Part shown: piece after piece, positions 36,675 to 45,122 of the stretch
Layout: each line of letters begins with the position of its first letter
Numbering within the stretch: position 1 is the stretch's first letter
Source of the DNA: Rhodococcus oxybenzonivorans
Lineage (GTDB): Bacteria > Actinomycetota > Actinomycetes > Mycobacteriales > Mycobacteriaceae
Direction of reading: 5' to 3'
NCBI RefSeq assembly: GCF_003130705.1
Contig: NZ_CP021354.1
Span: forward strand, 5,890,001 to 5,954,000
DNA length: 64,000 nucleotides
The notes under the pieces: generated by a model
The model's input: only the letters and a program-made list of their open reading frames with translations
Databases searched by the model: none
Told to the model about the DNA's origin: nothing
Position numbers and translations under genes: made by a program

Positions 36675-36872
36675 CTAGACGTCCTCCTCTTTCCGCTTCG
36701 TTGATTCGTCATCGGTGTTCTCGGCATTCTCGGCTGCCTCGGCTTTACGGTCCCGGACCGCCAGATAGACGACCAGACCGACGACGAGGAATGCCGGAAC
36801 GAAGGCGGGAATCGCCAACAACACCGAGTGGTCCGCGAGATACACGACATTCGGGTCGCTCGCCGGACTCAT
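36675..36872 (-). CDS. Small single-pass membrane protein
   Basis: This 65-residue protein has one membrane segment ('LLAIPAFVPAFLVVGLVVYLA', about 18-38) and a highly charged Glu/Lys C-terminal tail. Its ATG overlaps the stop of the preceding 616-residue membrane protein gene (36869-36872), and the lipoprotein gene starts directly after its own stop. The coupling argues for a subunit or assembly role in a membrane complex. I do not recognise the family. Confidence 0.6.
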   Translation of the reverse strand: MSPASDPNVVYLADHSVLLAIPAFVPAFLVVGLVVYLAVRDRKAEAAENAENTDDESTKRKEEDV

Positions 36873-38719
36873 GTCACGTTCACGTCCTCGCGGGTGTCGG
36901 CGGTCGCCTGCCCCCTGGTGTACTTGCCGATCCGTCCGGCGCCCCAGGCCAGGGCGGTGACGAGTGCGAGTGTGCAGGCCAACACGACGAGGGAGGCAGC
37001 GGCGAACAACCAGCTGGGATGATCGAAGTTGCGCTCCCGCTGCAAGATGGTGATCTCCGGGACGAACTCACGGGTGAACGACGACTCCGCGGGCAGCTCC
37101 TCGGCACCGATCCCCGGGTCGCTCGGCAGGAAGATCGGCACCGCCGTCATGGTGCGCCCGTCCTGCACGCGCAGCAATGTCTTCCACGTTCCGTGCACCG
37201 GCACGGGCTCGTTGGTCCGGTAGGTTCCTGGCCCGGTGCGTTCGAGGTTGTCCACGGTGAAACCGTTGTCGAGGTCGGGCCCGCCCTGCCAGGACAGGAT
37301 GGACACCCAGGCCGGATCGTCGCTCGCCAGATCGGGCGGATCGATGGTGACCTCGGCATTGACCATTCGGCCGCCGTCGGGTGCCGCGTCGGTGAGGACC
37401 ACTGTGGCCGTCGCGTTCTCCGGGACGGTGGCGATCAGGCCGTTGGCGGTTGCACCGCCGATCACCAGTACGGTGGCGACCACGATGGTCCGGCTGAGCG
37501 CGGGACGCGGCAAACCCTCGGACCGCAGCACCCGGCCGAGCAGCGCACCACAGGCTCCTGCTGCGATACCGACGGGCACGGCCATCGCCAGTGCCTCCGG
37601 CCACATACTGGTGGGCCAGGGGTAGAGGTACATGGCGTCGATCCACAACGATTCGAGCCAGAGTCCCACCGTGGCGACGAGGAATCCGCCCACGGCGCCG
37701 AACGCCACCCGATTCTTGATCAGCGGGGTGAGGGCGAGCAGTTCGATGACCACGGCTGCGCCGAGGCACAGTTCGAACACGTTGGTCGGGGCCCCGAGTA
37801 CCGGGCCAACCATCAACGCGGTCACAGCGCGCACCACTCCGGCGACGGCGACCGCGACGAGTGCCGCGAAAGGACCGAGGACGATGCGCGCGGCGACCAG
37901 CGCGAATGCGGCAGCACCGGCGATCATCATCGGCTGCAGGACCAACCGGAACTGTTCGACACCGAAGTCGTACTCGATCTGGAAGACGGACAAGCCGATG
38001 ATCAGTCCACCGAAGGTGCCGCACCGGAGGAACCAGATGAGCCGACTGTCGGCGGCCGTCTCACCCGTCTTGGCGGCGCGACCTTCGAAGTCGAGGAGGA
38101 GAACGCCGATCAGAGACAGTCCCGCTCCGCCGATCAGCATGAGGTGAGTGGGGCCCCACAGCGTGACATCCTGACCGAAGATGCGGTGCCAGACGTCGTC
38201 GAGCGGAAAACCGATGAGGGCGTACAAGCCCGCCCCGGCAACCAGTACCCCGCCCACCGGGACGTACCAGGTGCGGGTGATCTTCAGAGCGGCCGGACCT
38301 GGCTTCTCGTCGCGGGGCAAGATCATCGCCAGCATGCCGGTGATGAACAGCAGGAAGAGACCCACGAGGATGAAGTAGTGCGCCGGGTTCGCCAGCGGGC
38401 CGTCGTCACGCCCGCGTCCGATATGCAGACTCACGTCCCAGATGAAGCCGAAGAACGCGGTGAGAATGGTGCCCACGAAGGTGAACAGCGGGAGCGCCAC
38501 CCACGCGGGGCGGTCCAGCTTGCGACCCGCGGCGTCGGCAATCGACTGTAGCCACGTGATCTTCCGCGCACGGTGCAGGTACGCGATCCACAGCAGGCCG
38601 ATCGTGATGACCGCCGTCGCCACCGTGATCCCGATGATCTGGTCGAACGCTGCGCCGCCACCCTCTCCGCCAGATTGCGCGAAGATGAGTGAACTCGAAG
38701 TAACAGTAACTTGGCTCAC
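36869..38719 (-). CDS. Large polytopic membrane protein, first gene of a four-gene operon
   Basis: This 616-residue protein has an N-terminal tail rich in Gly, about 11-12 membrane helices (residues about 25-440) and a C-terminal extracytoplasmic-looking region of roughly 130 residues ('VTIDPPDLASDDPAWVSILSW', cited in part) followed by a final helix ('LFAAASLVVLACTLALVTAL'). No transporter signature is evident. The ATG at 38719 leads three overlapping genes. The pairing of helices and an extracytoplasmic beta domain with a cupredoxin lipoprotein suggests a copper or electron-transfer complex. Family not recognised. Confidence 0.72.
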   Translation of the reverse strand: MSQVTVTSSSLIFAQSGGEGGGAAFDQIIGITVATAVITIGLLWIAYLHRARKITWLQSIADAAGRKLDRPAWVALPLFTFVGTILTAFFGFIWDVSLHIGRGRDDGPLANPAHYFILVGLFLLFITGMLAMILPRDEKPGPAALKITRTWYVPVGGVLVAGAGLYALIGFPLDDVWHRIFGQDVTLWGPTHLMLIGGAGLSLIGVLLLDFEGRAAKTGETAADSRLIWFLRCGTFGGLIIGLSVFQIEYDFGVEQFRLVLQPMMIAGAAAFALVAARIVLGPFAALVAVAVAGVVRAVTALMVGPVLGAPTNVFELCLGAAVVIELLALTPLIKNRVAFGAVGGFLVATVGLWLESLWIDAMYLYPWPTSMWPEALAMAVPVGIAAGACGALLGRVLRSEGLPRPALSRTIVVATVLVIGGATANGLIATVPENATATVVLTDAAPDGGRMVNAEVTIDPPDLASDDPAWVSILSWQGGPDLDNGFTVDNLERTGPGTYRTNEPVPVHGTWKTLLRVQDGRTMTAVPIFLPSDPGIGAEELPAESSFTREFVPEITILQRERNFDHPSWLFAAASLVVLACTLALVTALAWGAGRIGKYTRGQATADTREDVNVT

Positions 38720-38807
38720 GTGGTGATTATGTGCGTCCCGCGCCGAAAATGCCAGCCCCTCGTCGGGGAGGTCACCGTTCCGTAGACGAATCTATGCCTT
38801 TCTGCGA

Positions 38808-38957
38808 TCAGACGTAGATCTGCGTAGATGCCGCTATCGCAGTCTCTACCAGGACTAATCGCCAACGTCCGCAACTACAGCCCGTGTAGGACACCACCCC
38901 TGCACTCGTCCGATGTCGCGATACTTCCCGCCAGGCGTGCTCGTGCCGTTCACTCAT
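38808..38957 (-). CDS. Small zinc-ribbon-like protein
   Basis: This 49-residue protein reads 'MSERHEHAWREVSRHRTS' at the start and has a 'CSCGRWRLV' knuckle in its centre. The His and Cys pattern suggests a one-zinc fold. ATG 38957 has GGAG just upstream. It diverges from the CGNR-type gene at 38983 by only 25 bases. Small proteins of this look are common in actinobacteria; function is unknown, and it might be spurious. Confidence 0.5.
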   Translation of the reverse strand: MSERHEHAWREVSRHRTSAGVVSYTGCSCGRWRLVLVETAIAASTQIYV

Positions 38958-38982
38958 GGCTCCAGCGTGATGTAATGACATT

Positions 38983-39498
38983 GTGCATCTCAACCCTTAC
39001 GGGGAGTATGCGGTGGAACTCGCCGCTGATCTGGCGAATCGCCGGCCCCGGACCATCGACGAACTGGTGGCCCGATGCATCGAGGCCGGAGTCGTCGTCG
39101 ATTTCCCGGTCTCCGAGGACGACCTCGGAGACGTGGTCGCCGTGCTCGACCGGTGGGCGGTCATCGTGGACGCCGCAAACGAGCAGGACCGCGCAGAGCA
39201 GGTCAATCTCCTCCTCGCCAAGGCGTCCGCCTACCCACGTCTGACCAACCACGCCGGCGACGGCTGGCATCTGCACTATCGCGACGACCAGCGTTCCCTC
39301 GCCGGAGTGCTCGAGGCACTCATTGCCGTCGGAACCGCATTGCATCTCGTCGGCCGAGGGATGAGCCGCCTCGGCCGGTGCGCGGTGGAGGAATGCACAG
39401 TGATCTATGCAGACACCTCGCGGAACGGGCGGCAACGCTACTGCTCGCCTCGCTGCGCCAACCGGGACGCCGTCCGCCGTCACCGGTCGCGCTGCTGA
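38983..39498 (+). CDS. CGNR zinc finger / ABATE-type transcriptional regulator
   Basis: This 171-residue protein has an N-terminal ABATE-like helical region ('YAVELAADLANRRP') and a C-terminal zinc finger with 'GRCAVEECTVIYADTS' and 'RYCSPRCANRDAVRRHR'. The signature is CANR here in place of CGNR. Such proteins are thought to bind DNA as stress-related regulators. The start is GTG 38983, 25 bases from the divergent zinc-ribbon gene. Targets are unknown. Confidence 0.78.
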   Translation: MHLNPYGEYAVELAADLANRRPRTIDELVARCIEAGVVVDFPVSEDDLGDVVAVLDRWAVIVDAANEQDRAEQVNLLLAKASAYPRLTNHAGDGWHLHYRDDQRSLAGVLEALIAVGTALHLVGRGMSRLGRCAVEECTVIYADTSRNGRQRYCSPRCANRDAVRRHRSRC

Positions 39499-39531
39499 CG
39501 GTTCCGGTCCGAGCTGACTGTTCCAGGATGA

Positions 39532-39963
39532 TCAGTGCGGGAAATCTTCGCCCGTGAACTCGCGCTTCTCGACCAGCACCAGCCAGTTCCCCGAATTGTC
39601 GCGCATCACCGCCTCTACCCCGTAGGGGCGTTCGGCCGGAGGCTGCGTGAACTCGACCCCCTTCGCGCGCAACTCGTCGTAGGTCTTGCGGCAGTCGGTG
39701 GTGGTCAATCCGAAGCCGCCCATCGTCCCACTCGCCAGTGCACGCCGGATCGCCTCTGCCATGTCGGCGTCGAGCGGCGGTCCCGGCTTCATGAGGGTGA
39801 CCTCGAGCTCGGAGTGGTCCGGGTGCATGATCGTCACCCAGCGGAACCCGTCACCCATCGTGACGTCGGTGCCCTCGACGAAGCCGAGCGTGTCGACATA
39901 GAACTTCTTCGCCTCGTCCTGATCCGTGACGTACAGCGTTACGAGGGATACGCCTGTAATCAT
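39532..39963 (-). CDS. VOC-superfamily (glyoxalase-like) protein
   Basis: This 143-residue protein has paired beta-alpha-beta-beta-beta modules: 'ITGVSLVTLYVTDQDEAKKFY' (cited in part: 'VTLYVTDQDEAKKFY'), 'FRWVTIMHPDHSELEVTL' and 'FTQPPAERPYGVEAVMRDN'. Metal ligands typical of glyoxalases are only partly visible. Relatives include glyoxalases, dioxygenases and resistance proteins. Substrate unknown; it lies downstream of, but 98 bases from, the ssuD-like gene in the same direction. Confidence 0.78.
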   Translation of the reverse strand: MITGVSLVTLYVTDQDEAKKFYVDTLGFVEGTDVTMGDGFRWVTIMHPDHSELEVTLMKPGPPLDADMAEAIRRALASGTMGGFGLTTTDCRKTYDELRAKGVEFTQPPAERPYGVEAVMRDNSGNWLVLVEKREFTGEDFPH

Positions 39964-40061
39964 GTGCTGCCCCTGCCTGTGTGGTGTTTTGCACCGAACC
40001 TACGTCGGGGCCGCGTCGTCGTGCTCGAGCAGCCGCCGTCATGCTCCCAGTCTGGCAGTAC

Positions 40062-41231
40062 CTACCGACGAGAGGACAGGAACGCCGTCGAGCCCGACAG
40101 GTCGCCCAGGCGGTGGCTGCGTGGCTGGACGAGCCCGCGGCGCTCGAGTATGGGCCGCACGCCCTCTCCGAAGCGGTACGACTCCTCGAGGTGGGGATAA
40201 CCGGACAGCACGAAATGGTCGAGTCCTAGTGCCGCGTATTCGGCGATGCGGTCGGCGACCTCCTCGTGCGAGCCGACCAGCGCGGTGCCGGCGCCACCCC
40301 GCACCAGTCCGACACCTGCCCACAGGTTGGGCGCCACCTCGAGACTCCGCGCGTCACTCGCCTGTGAATACGCGCTGCCTCCGCCGTGCAGCTCGCGCAT
40401 GCGCCGCTGTCCCTCCGAGCCCGAGCGGGCGAGGCTCTGTTGCGCCTGTTCGACCGTGGCCGGATCGAGCGCTGCCAACAGCCGGTCGGCTTCGGCCCAG
40501 GCCTCCTCGGAGGTGTCGCGGCTGATCACGTGCAGTCTGATGCCGTAGTCGAGCGTGCGCCCCTGTACCTCGGCGAGGTCCCGGATCCACGCGATCTTCC
40601 CGGCGACAGCACTGGGCGGCTCACCCCAGGTGAGGTAGGTGTCGGCGAACTGGGACGCGACGGTACCGGCCGCAGGTGACGACCCGCCGAAGAAGATCGG
40701 TGGCACGGGATCAGGAATCCGCTGCAGCGAAGCGTTCTCGACCCGGATGTACTCGCCGGCGTAGTCGACCGGACCGTTGCCCGACCACAGACGCCGGATG
40801 ACGTCGAGGAACTCTCCGCACCGTGCGTATCGCTGGTTCTTGTCGAGGTAATCGCCGTACGTCCGCTGCTCGTGGTCTTCTCCACCGGTCACCACATTGA
40901 GCAGCAGGCGCCCCTGCGACTGCCATTGGAACGTCGACGCCATTTGAGCGGCGAGCGTCGGGCTGAGCAAGCCTGGCCGCAATGCGACCAGAAACTTCAA
41001 CGTTTCAGTGGTCTCCACCATCATCGCCGTCGTGAGCCACGCGTCCTCGCACCAGGCGCCGGTGGGAGTGAGAACCGATTCGAAACCGCTCGCCTCCGCG
41101 GCTGCGCCGATCTGGTTGAGGTATTTCAGCGTTGCGGGACGATCCCCCGCCATCGAGCTTCCGTGGCCGCCTGCCATCAAGTTGCGGGAGTCACCGTAGG
41201 TGGGGAGGAACCAGTGGAAATGCAAAGACAC
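40062..41231 (-). CDS. ssuD: FMNH2-dependent alkanesulfonate monooxygenase (SsuD-like LLM protein)
   Basis: This 389-residue luciferase-like monooxygenase has SsuD-type motifs: 'HFHWFLPTYGDSR' at the start, 'LVALRPGLLSPTLAAQMAST', 'GRLLLNVVTGGE' and a C-terminal 'FVLSGYPHLEESYRFGEGV'. SsuD uses reduced FMN and O2 to cut alkanesulfonates to aldehyde and sulfite, freeing sulfur. GTG at 41231 has AAGGA 6 bases upstream and is chosen; ATG 41306 adds 25 residues and would cover a palindrome. It diverges from an MFS gene and lies within a set of sulfur-scavenging genes. No ssuABC transport genes or flavin reductase gene lie beside it. Confidence 0.85.
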   Translation of the reverse strand: MSLHFHWFLPTYGDSRNLMAGGHGSSMAGDRPATLKYLNQIGAAAEASGFESVLTPTGAWCEDAWLTTAMMVETTETLKFLVALRPGLLSPTLAAQMASTFQWQSQGRLLLNVVTGGEDHEQRTYGDYLDKNQRYARCGEFLDVIRRLWSGNGPVDYAGEYIRVENASLQRIPDPVPPIFFGGSSPAAGTVASQFADTYLTWGEPPSAVAGKIAWIRDLAEVQGRTLDYGIRLHVISRDTSEEAWAEADRLLAALDPATVEQAQQSLARSGSEGQRRMRELHGGGSAYSQASDARSLEVAPNLWAGVGLVRGGAGTALVGSHEEVADRIAEYAALGLDHFVLSGYPHLEESYRFGEGVRPILERRGLVQPRSHRLGDLSGSTAFLSSRR

Positions 41232-41253
41232 GCGGGATCCTTGTCGACGAAGA

Positions 41254-41269
41254 TGGGCAGCGCTGCCCA
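41254..41269. promoter_or_regulatory. Perfect 16-bp palindrome between ssuD and the MFS gene
   Basis: TGGGCAGCGCTGCCCA is an uninterrupted palindrome 23-38 bases upstream of the ssuD GTG in the divergent intergenic region. It could be an operator for a sulfur regulator. If ssuD started at ATG 41306 it would be coding, so confidence is limited. Confidence 0.4.
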
Positions 41270-41362
41270 GTTCATCAACCGGGCGGCCCCGGCGGGAGGG
41301 TTTCATTCACCGTGATTCGGAGGGTGAAGGCAGGCGGCGGACACCGATAACGTCACCGGCCC

Positions 41363-42601
41363 ATGACCACGGTCTCCCAACCCGCCTCCTCGCCGTCGAC
41401 CGAATCCGACCTCGAGCGGCGCACGCGGTTACGCACCGTCGTGGCCGCCAGTCTCCTGGGCACGACTGTGGAGTGGTACGACTTCTTCCTCTACGCAACT
41501 GCCGCCAGCCTGGTCTTCAACCAACTCTTTTTTCCCGACCAGACCTCTTTCGTCGGCACCATGCTGGCTTTCGCGACGTTCGCAGTCGGTTTCGTGGTCC
41601 GCCCGATCGGTGGAGTCGTGTTCGGCCACATCGGCGACCGCATCGGGCGCAAGAAGACGCTCGCGCTGACCATGTTCATCATGGGCATCGCGACCGCCCT
41701 GATGGGCGTGCTGCCGACCGCCGAGCAGGTCGGTGTTCTCGCCCCAGTGCTGTTGCTCCTGCTCCGGATTCTGCAGGGGTTCGCCCTGGGTGGCGAATGG
41801 GCGGGCGCCGTGCTTCTCGCCGTCGAGCACAGCCCCGCGCGGCGACGCGGGCTGTTCGGGAGTATCCCGCAGATCGGCCTCGCCCTGGGTCTCGCACTGG
41901 GAACCGGAGTCTTCGCGGCCCTGCAGGTGATCTTCGACGACACCCAATTCCTCTCGTACGGGTGGCGAATCGCGTTCTTGCTCAGCCTGATCCTCGTCGT
42001 CATCGGCTTCGTCGTGCGACTGAAGGTCGAGGAGACCCCGGCATTCCGGGAAGTGCACGAACTGCAGACGCGTTCCTCCGCTCCGTTGAAGGACGTGTTT
42101 CGCGGCCCCATCCGCCGCAGCAGTGTGCTCGGATTACTCTCGCGCTGGGGTGAAGGGGCTGCGTTCAACACCTGAAGCGTCTTCGCAATCACCTACGCGA
42201 CGAAGAGCTTGGACTTCGCGAAAGTGCCCGTCCTGCTGGCCGTCACGATCGCGGCAGTCGTCATGGCGGTGTTCCCGACTTTCGGCCTGTTCGGCACCGA
42301 GAACATGCTCTGGTTCACCGTCGCGCTGGTGCTTGTATTCGGGATCATCCACGCTCTGTTCTACGGAGCGCAGGGCACTCTCTATGCGAATCTCTATCCC
42401 ACCGAGATCCGCTACACCGGACTGTCGGTGGTGTATCAATTCTCCGGGATCTACGCCTCCGGTGTGACTCCGATGATCCTCACCGCCCTCATCGCAATCG
42501 GCGGCGGCGCCCCGTGGCTCGCCTGCGGCTACCTCGTCGCCACATCGATCGTCAGCGTCGCCGCCACATCTGCGATCCGCAAGCAAGACCTCTACCTCTG
42601 A
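41363..42601 (+). pseudogene. MFS transporter of the metabolite:H+ symporter type, interrupted by one in-frame TGA
   Basis: The frame reads as a typical 12-helix MHS-family transporter ('ASLLGTTVEWYDFFLYATAA', 'GHIGDRIGRKKTL', 'QGFALGGEWAGA') for 270 codons to 'GEGAAFNT', then meets TGA at 42173-42175. The same frame continues without further damage for 142 codons to the stop at 42601 ('VFAITYATKSLDF', 'YPTEIRYTGLSVVYQFSG', 'QDLYL'). In relatives this position is normally Trp (TGG), so one G-to-A change explains it. Only the first half would be made, which leaves a non-functional carrier. A sequencing error remains possible. Located between ssuD and the tetR gene, it may have imported a sulfonate or a related acid. 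Confidence 0.85.
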
Positions 42602-42640
42602 CCCGGCCATCCGTCGGCACTCACCCGTCACACCGACTTC

Positions 42641-42673
42641 GATACACCGGCGTATTCGATACGTTAGTGTATC
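42641..42673. promoter_or_regulatory. Two tandem palindromic operator sites before the TetR gene
   Basis: GATAC-N6-GTATT (42641-42656) and GATAC-N6-GTATC (42658-42673) are two 16-bp palindromes 17 bp apart, ending 36 bases before the tetR ATG. The outer arms also pair as CGATACAC / GTGTATCG. This is typical of a TetR operator bound by two dimers, suggesting autoregulation. Confidence 0.65.
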
Positions 42674-42709
42674 GAGTGAGTCCACCGACCCCGGCGCAGA
42701 GGAGGGAAC

Positions 42710-43417
42710 ATGGCGACATCTTCGGCGCCCACCCCTCACCGTGCCACCGACGCGCCGAGAAGGGTGACGAAACGGCGAGGCCAAACTCGGCGGCGCCTGC
42801 TCGACGCAGCGGGCGAGGTGTTCTCGGAGAACGGGTTCGGGCGATCGACTGTCGAACAGATCTGTGAGCGCGGCGGATACACGCGCGGAGCCTTCTACTC
42901 CAACTTCGCCTCCCTCGACGAAATGTTCTTCGCCATGTGGGAACAGCGATCCACCGCCATGCTCGAGCACATTCGACTGGCAGCCGAGTCGTCGGACATC
43001 GACCTGACCGATCTTCCGCCGTCGGAGAAAGTGCGTGCCGGTACCGCCCTCATACTCGACGTCGTTCCGGTCGACGACCAGTGGTACCGGATCAACGCCG
43101 AATTCACCGCGCATGCGCTACGCAATCCCGCCTTGAAGAAGGCCCTCGCGGCGCGCGAACAAGCGATCCTCGACACGATAGTGCCGATCCTCGAGAGCGC
43201 CCTCGGCCGACTCGGCCGCACCATTGTCGGCGACCCACAAACATTGGGCCGCGCCCTGGTCGCCGTACACGACGGCACCAGCGTCCAGTGCCTGATCGAG
43301 GACGCCAGCGCGTCAGCCCGGGAACTACGCGTCGATCTGTTCACCCACGTCGTGACGGCTTACAGCCGGCCCGACACCACCCCACCACGCACCGCCCGAC
43401 AAGAGGAGTCTTCGTGA
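42710..43417 (+). CDS. TetR-family transcriptional regulator
   Basis: This 235-residue protein has a TetR helix-turn-helix at about 25-72 ('RRRLLDAAGEVFSENGF', 'TVEQICERGGYTRGAFYSNF') and a helical ligand-binding C-terminal half. ATG 42710 follows AGGAGGG. Two matching palindromes lie just upstream. Its stop overlaps the GTG start of the FAD dehydrogenase gene by GTGA, so regulator and enzyme are one unit and the enzyme's substrate is the likely inducer. Confidence 0.85.
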   Translation: MATSSAPTPHRATDAPRRVTKRRGQTRRRLLDAAGEVFSENGFGRSTVEQICERGGYTRGAFYSNFASLDEMFFAMWEQRSTAMLEHIRLAAESSDIDLTDLPPSEKVRAGTALILDVVPVDDQWYRINAEFTAHALRNPALKKALAAREQAILDTIVPILESALGRLGRTIVGDPQTLGRALVAVHDGTSVQCLIEDASASARELRVDLFTHVVTAYSRPDTTPPRTARQEESS

Positions 43418-45063
43418 CCGAACAGGCTGATGTCATCGTCGTCGGCGCCGGCTTGGCCGGTCTCGTCGCCACCTATGAAATGGTGAAGGCGGGCCGCAAA
43501 GTCCTGGTGGTCGAGCAGGAGAGTTCCTCGAACCTCGGCGGGCAGGCCTTCTGGTCACTCGGCGGTTTGTTTCTCGTCGACACGCCCGAGCAGCGGCGTC
43601 TCGGTATCAAGGACTCGTACGAGCTTGCGATCCAGGACTGGATGGGCACCGCCGCCTTCGACCGTGAACGAGAAGACCAGTGGCCCCGCCTGTGGGCGCA
43701 GGCGTACGTCGAGTTCGCCGCCGGCGAGAAGCGCCAATACCTGCACGACCTCGGCCTGCGTCTGATGCCCAATGTCGGGTGGGCCGAGCGCGGTCGGGGA
43801 TCTGCACTCGGGCAGGGCAACTCGGTGCCCCGCTTCCACATCACCTGGGGCACCGGACCGGGTGTCGTCGAAATCTTCCTCACCCGCGTCATCGCCGCCT
43901 CACAGCGCGGACTGGTCACGTTCAAGCATCGACATCAGGTCGACGAGATCGTCGTCACCAACGGCGCCGCCACCGGGGTGCGCGGCACCGTCCTCGAACC
44001 GTCCACCGAGCCGCGCGGGGTGAAGAGCTCGAGAACGGCGGTCGGGGACTTCGAATTCTCGGCGCAGGCGGTGGTCGTCACCTCCGGCGGCATCGGCGGA
44101 AACCCCGAACTGGTCGCGAAGAACTGGCCTGCCCGGCTGGGCAAGGCGCCCGAGAACATGCTCGCCGGGGTCCCGGCGCACGTCGACGGCAGAATGCTGG
44201 GAATCACCGAGAACGCGGGCGGCAACATCGTCAACCGCGACCGCATGTGGCACTACACCGAGGGCATCCAGAACTGGGATCCCATCTGGCCCAATCACGG
44301 GATCCGGATCATTCCCGGCCCGTCGTCCATGTGGTTCGACGCCAACGGGAAACGACTGCCCAGCCCCAACTTCCCCGGGTTCGACACCATGGGAACACTG
44401 GAATACATCATGAACAGCGGCCACCACCACACGTGGTTCGTGCTCGACCAGAAGATCATCGAGAAGGAGTTCGCGCTGTCGGGCTCCGAACAGAACCCCG
44501 ACATCACCGGGCGGGATTTCAAGCTCCTCGCCGCGCGCCTGAGAAAGGGTGCGCCCGGACCGGTCGAAGCATTCAAGCAGCACGGGGTCGATTTCGTGGT
44601 CCGCGACAACCTTCGCGACCTCGTCGACGGCATGAACGCGCTCACCGACCAGCCGCTGATCAAGTACGAGGACCTCGAACACGAAATCGTGGCCCGAGAC
44701 CGCGAGGTGAAGAACAGCTACAGCAAAGACTTCCAGGTGATGGCTATCCACAATGCACGGAACCTTCTCGCCGACAAGATCACTCGCGTCGTCGCCCCCC
44801 ACGAGATACTCTCCCCCGAAAACGGCCCGCTGATCGCTGTTCGGCTGCACCTCCTCACCCGCAAAACCCTGGGTGGGCTCGAAACAAACCTCGACTCCCA
44901 GGTCATCAAGCCGGACGGCACGCCGTTCGAGGGCCTCTACGCCGCGGGTGAGGTCGCCGGATTCGGCGGCGGCGGCGTGCACGGTTACAGCGCCCTCGAG
45001 GGCACCTTCCTCGGTGGCTGCATCTTCTCCGGGCGCGCCGCCGGCCGGGCCCTCGCCCGGTAG
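43414..45063 (+). CDS. FAD-dependent dehydrogenase of the fumarate reductase / 3-ketosteroid dehydrogenase group
   Basis: This 549-residue flavoprotein has the N-terminal FAD motif 'VIVVGAGLAGLVATYEM', 'SSSNLGGQAFWSLGGLFLV', 'VVTSGGIGGNPELV' and the C-terminal FAD closing motif 'GLYAAGEVAGFGGGG'. It is of the KstD-like / FAD-binding dehydrogenase type and likely oxidises a C-C single bond; steroid specificity is not supported by context. The GTG start follows AGAGGAG and overlaps the tetR stop. A long palindrome follows its stop. Substrate is unknown. Confidence 0.8.
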   Translation: MTEQADVIVVGAGLAGLVATYEMVKAGRKVLVVEQESSSNLGGQAFWSLGGLFLVDTPEQRRLGIKDSYELAIQDWMGTAAFDREREDQWPRLWAQAYVEFAAGEKRQYLHDLGLRLMPNVGWAERGRGSALGQGNSVPRFHITWGTGPGVVEIFLTRVIAASQRGLVTFKHRHQVDEIVVTNGAATGVRGTVLEPSTEPRGVKSSRTAVGDFEFSAQAVVVTSGGIGGNPELVAKNWPARLGKAPENMLAGVPAHVDGRMLGITENAGGNIVNRDRMWHYTEGIQNWDPIWPNHGIRIIPGPSSMWFDANGKRLPSPNFPGFDTMGTLEYIMNSGHHHTWFVLDQKIIEKEFALSGSEQNPDITGRDFKLLAARLRKGAPGPVEAFKQHGVDFVVRDNLRDLVDGMNALTDQPLIKYEDLEHEIVARDREVKNSYSKDFQVMAIHNARNLLADKITRVVAPHEILSPENGPLIAVRLHLLTRKTLGGLETNLDSQVIKPDGTPFEGLYAAGEVAGFGGGGVHGYSALEGTFLGGCIFSGRAAGRALAR

Positions 45064-45074
45064 GCGGCTCCGCC

Positions 45075-45122
45075 GCCCGTGAGTGGTTAACGAGTCTCTG
45101 GGCTCGCTAACCACTCACGGGC
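45075..45122. repeat. Long palindromic element, copy A
   Basis: 20-base arms beginning GCCCGTGAGTGGTTA and differing at one position surround an 8-base loop (45095-45102). The element lies between the FAD dehydrogenase gene and the converging sfnG and supplies the last codons and stop of sfnG. A related copy lies at 50119-50166. It can act as a two-way terminator and looks like a dispersed REP-type repeat. Confidence 0.8.

Noticed and set aside
36701..38551. Forward 616-codon frame opposite the membrane operon
   Set aside because: His/Arg/Glu-rich low-complexity product typical of antisense reading of a membrane protein; the reverse strand has clear helices and coupled starts.
42173..42175. 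TGA in the MFS gene read as selenocysteine or programmed read-through
   Set aside because: MFS carriers have no selenocysteine members known to me, no stem-loop of SECIS type is evident, and Trp fits the position.
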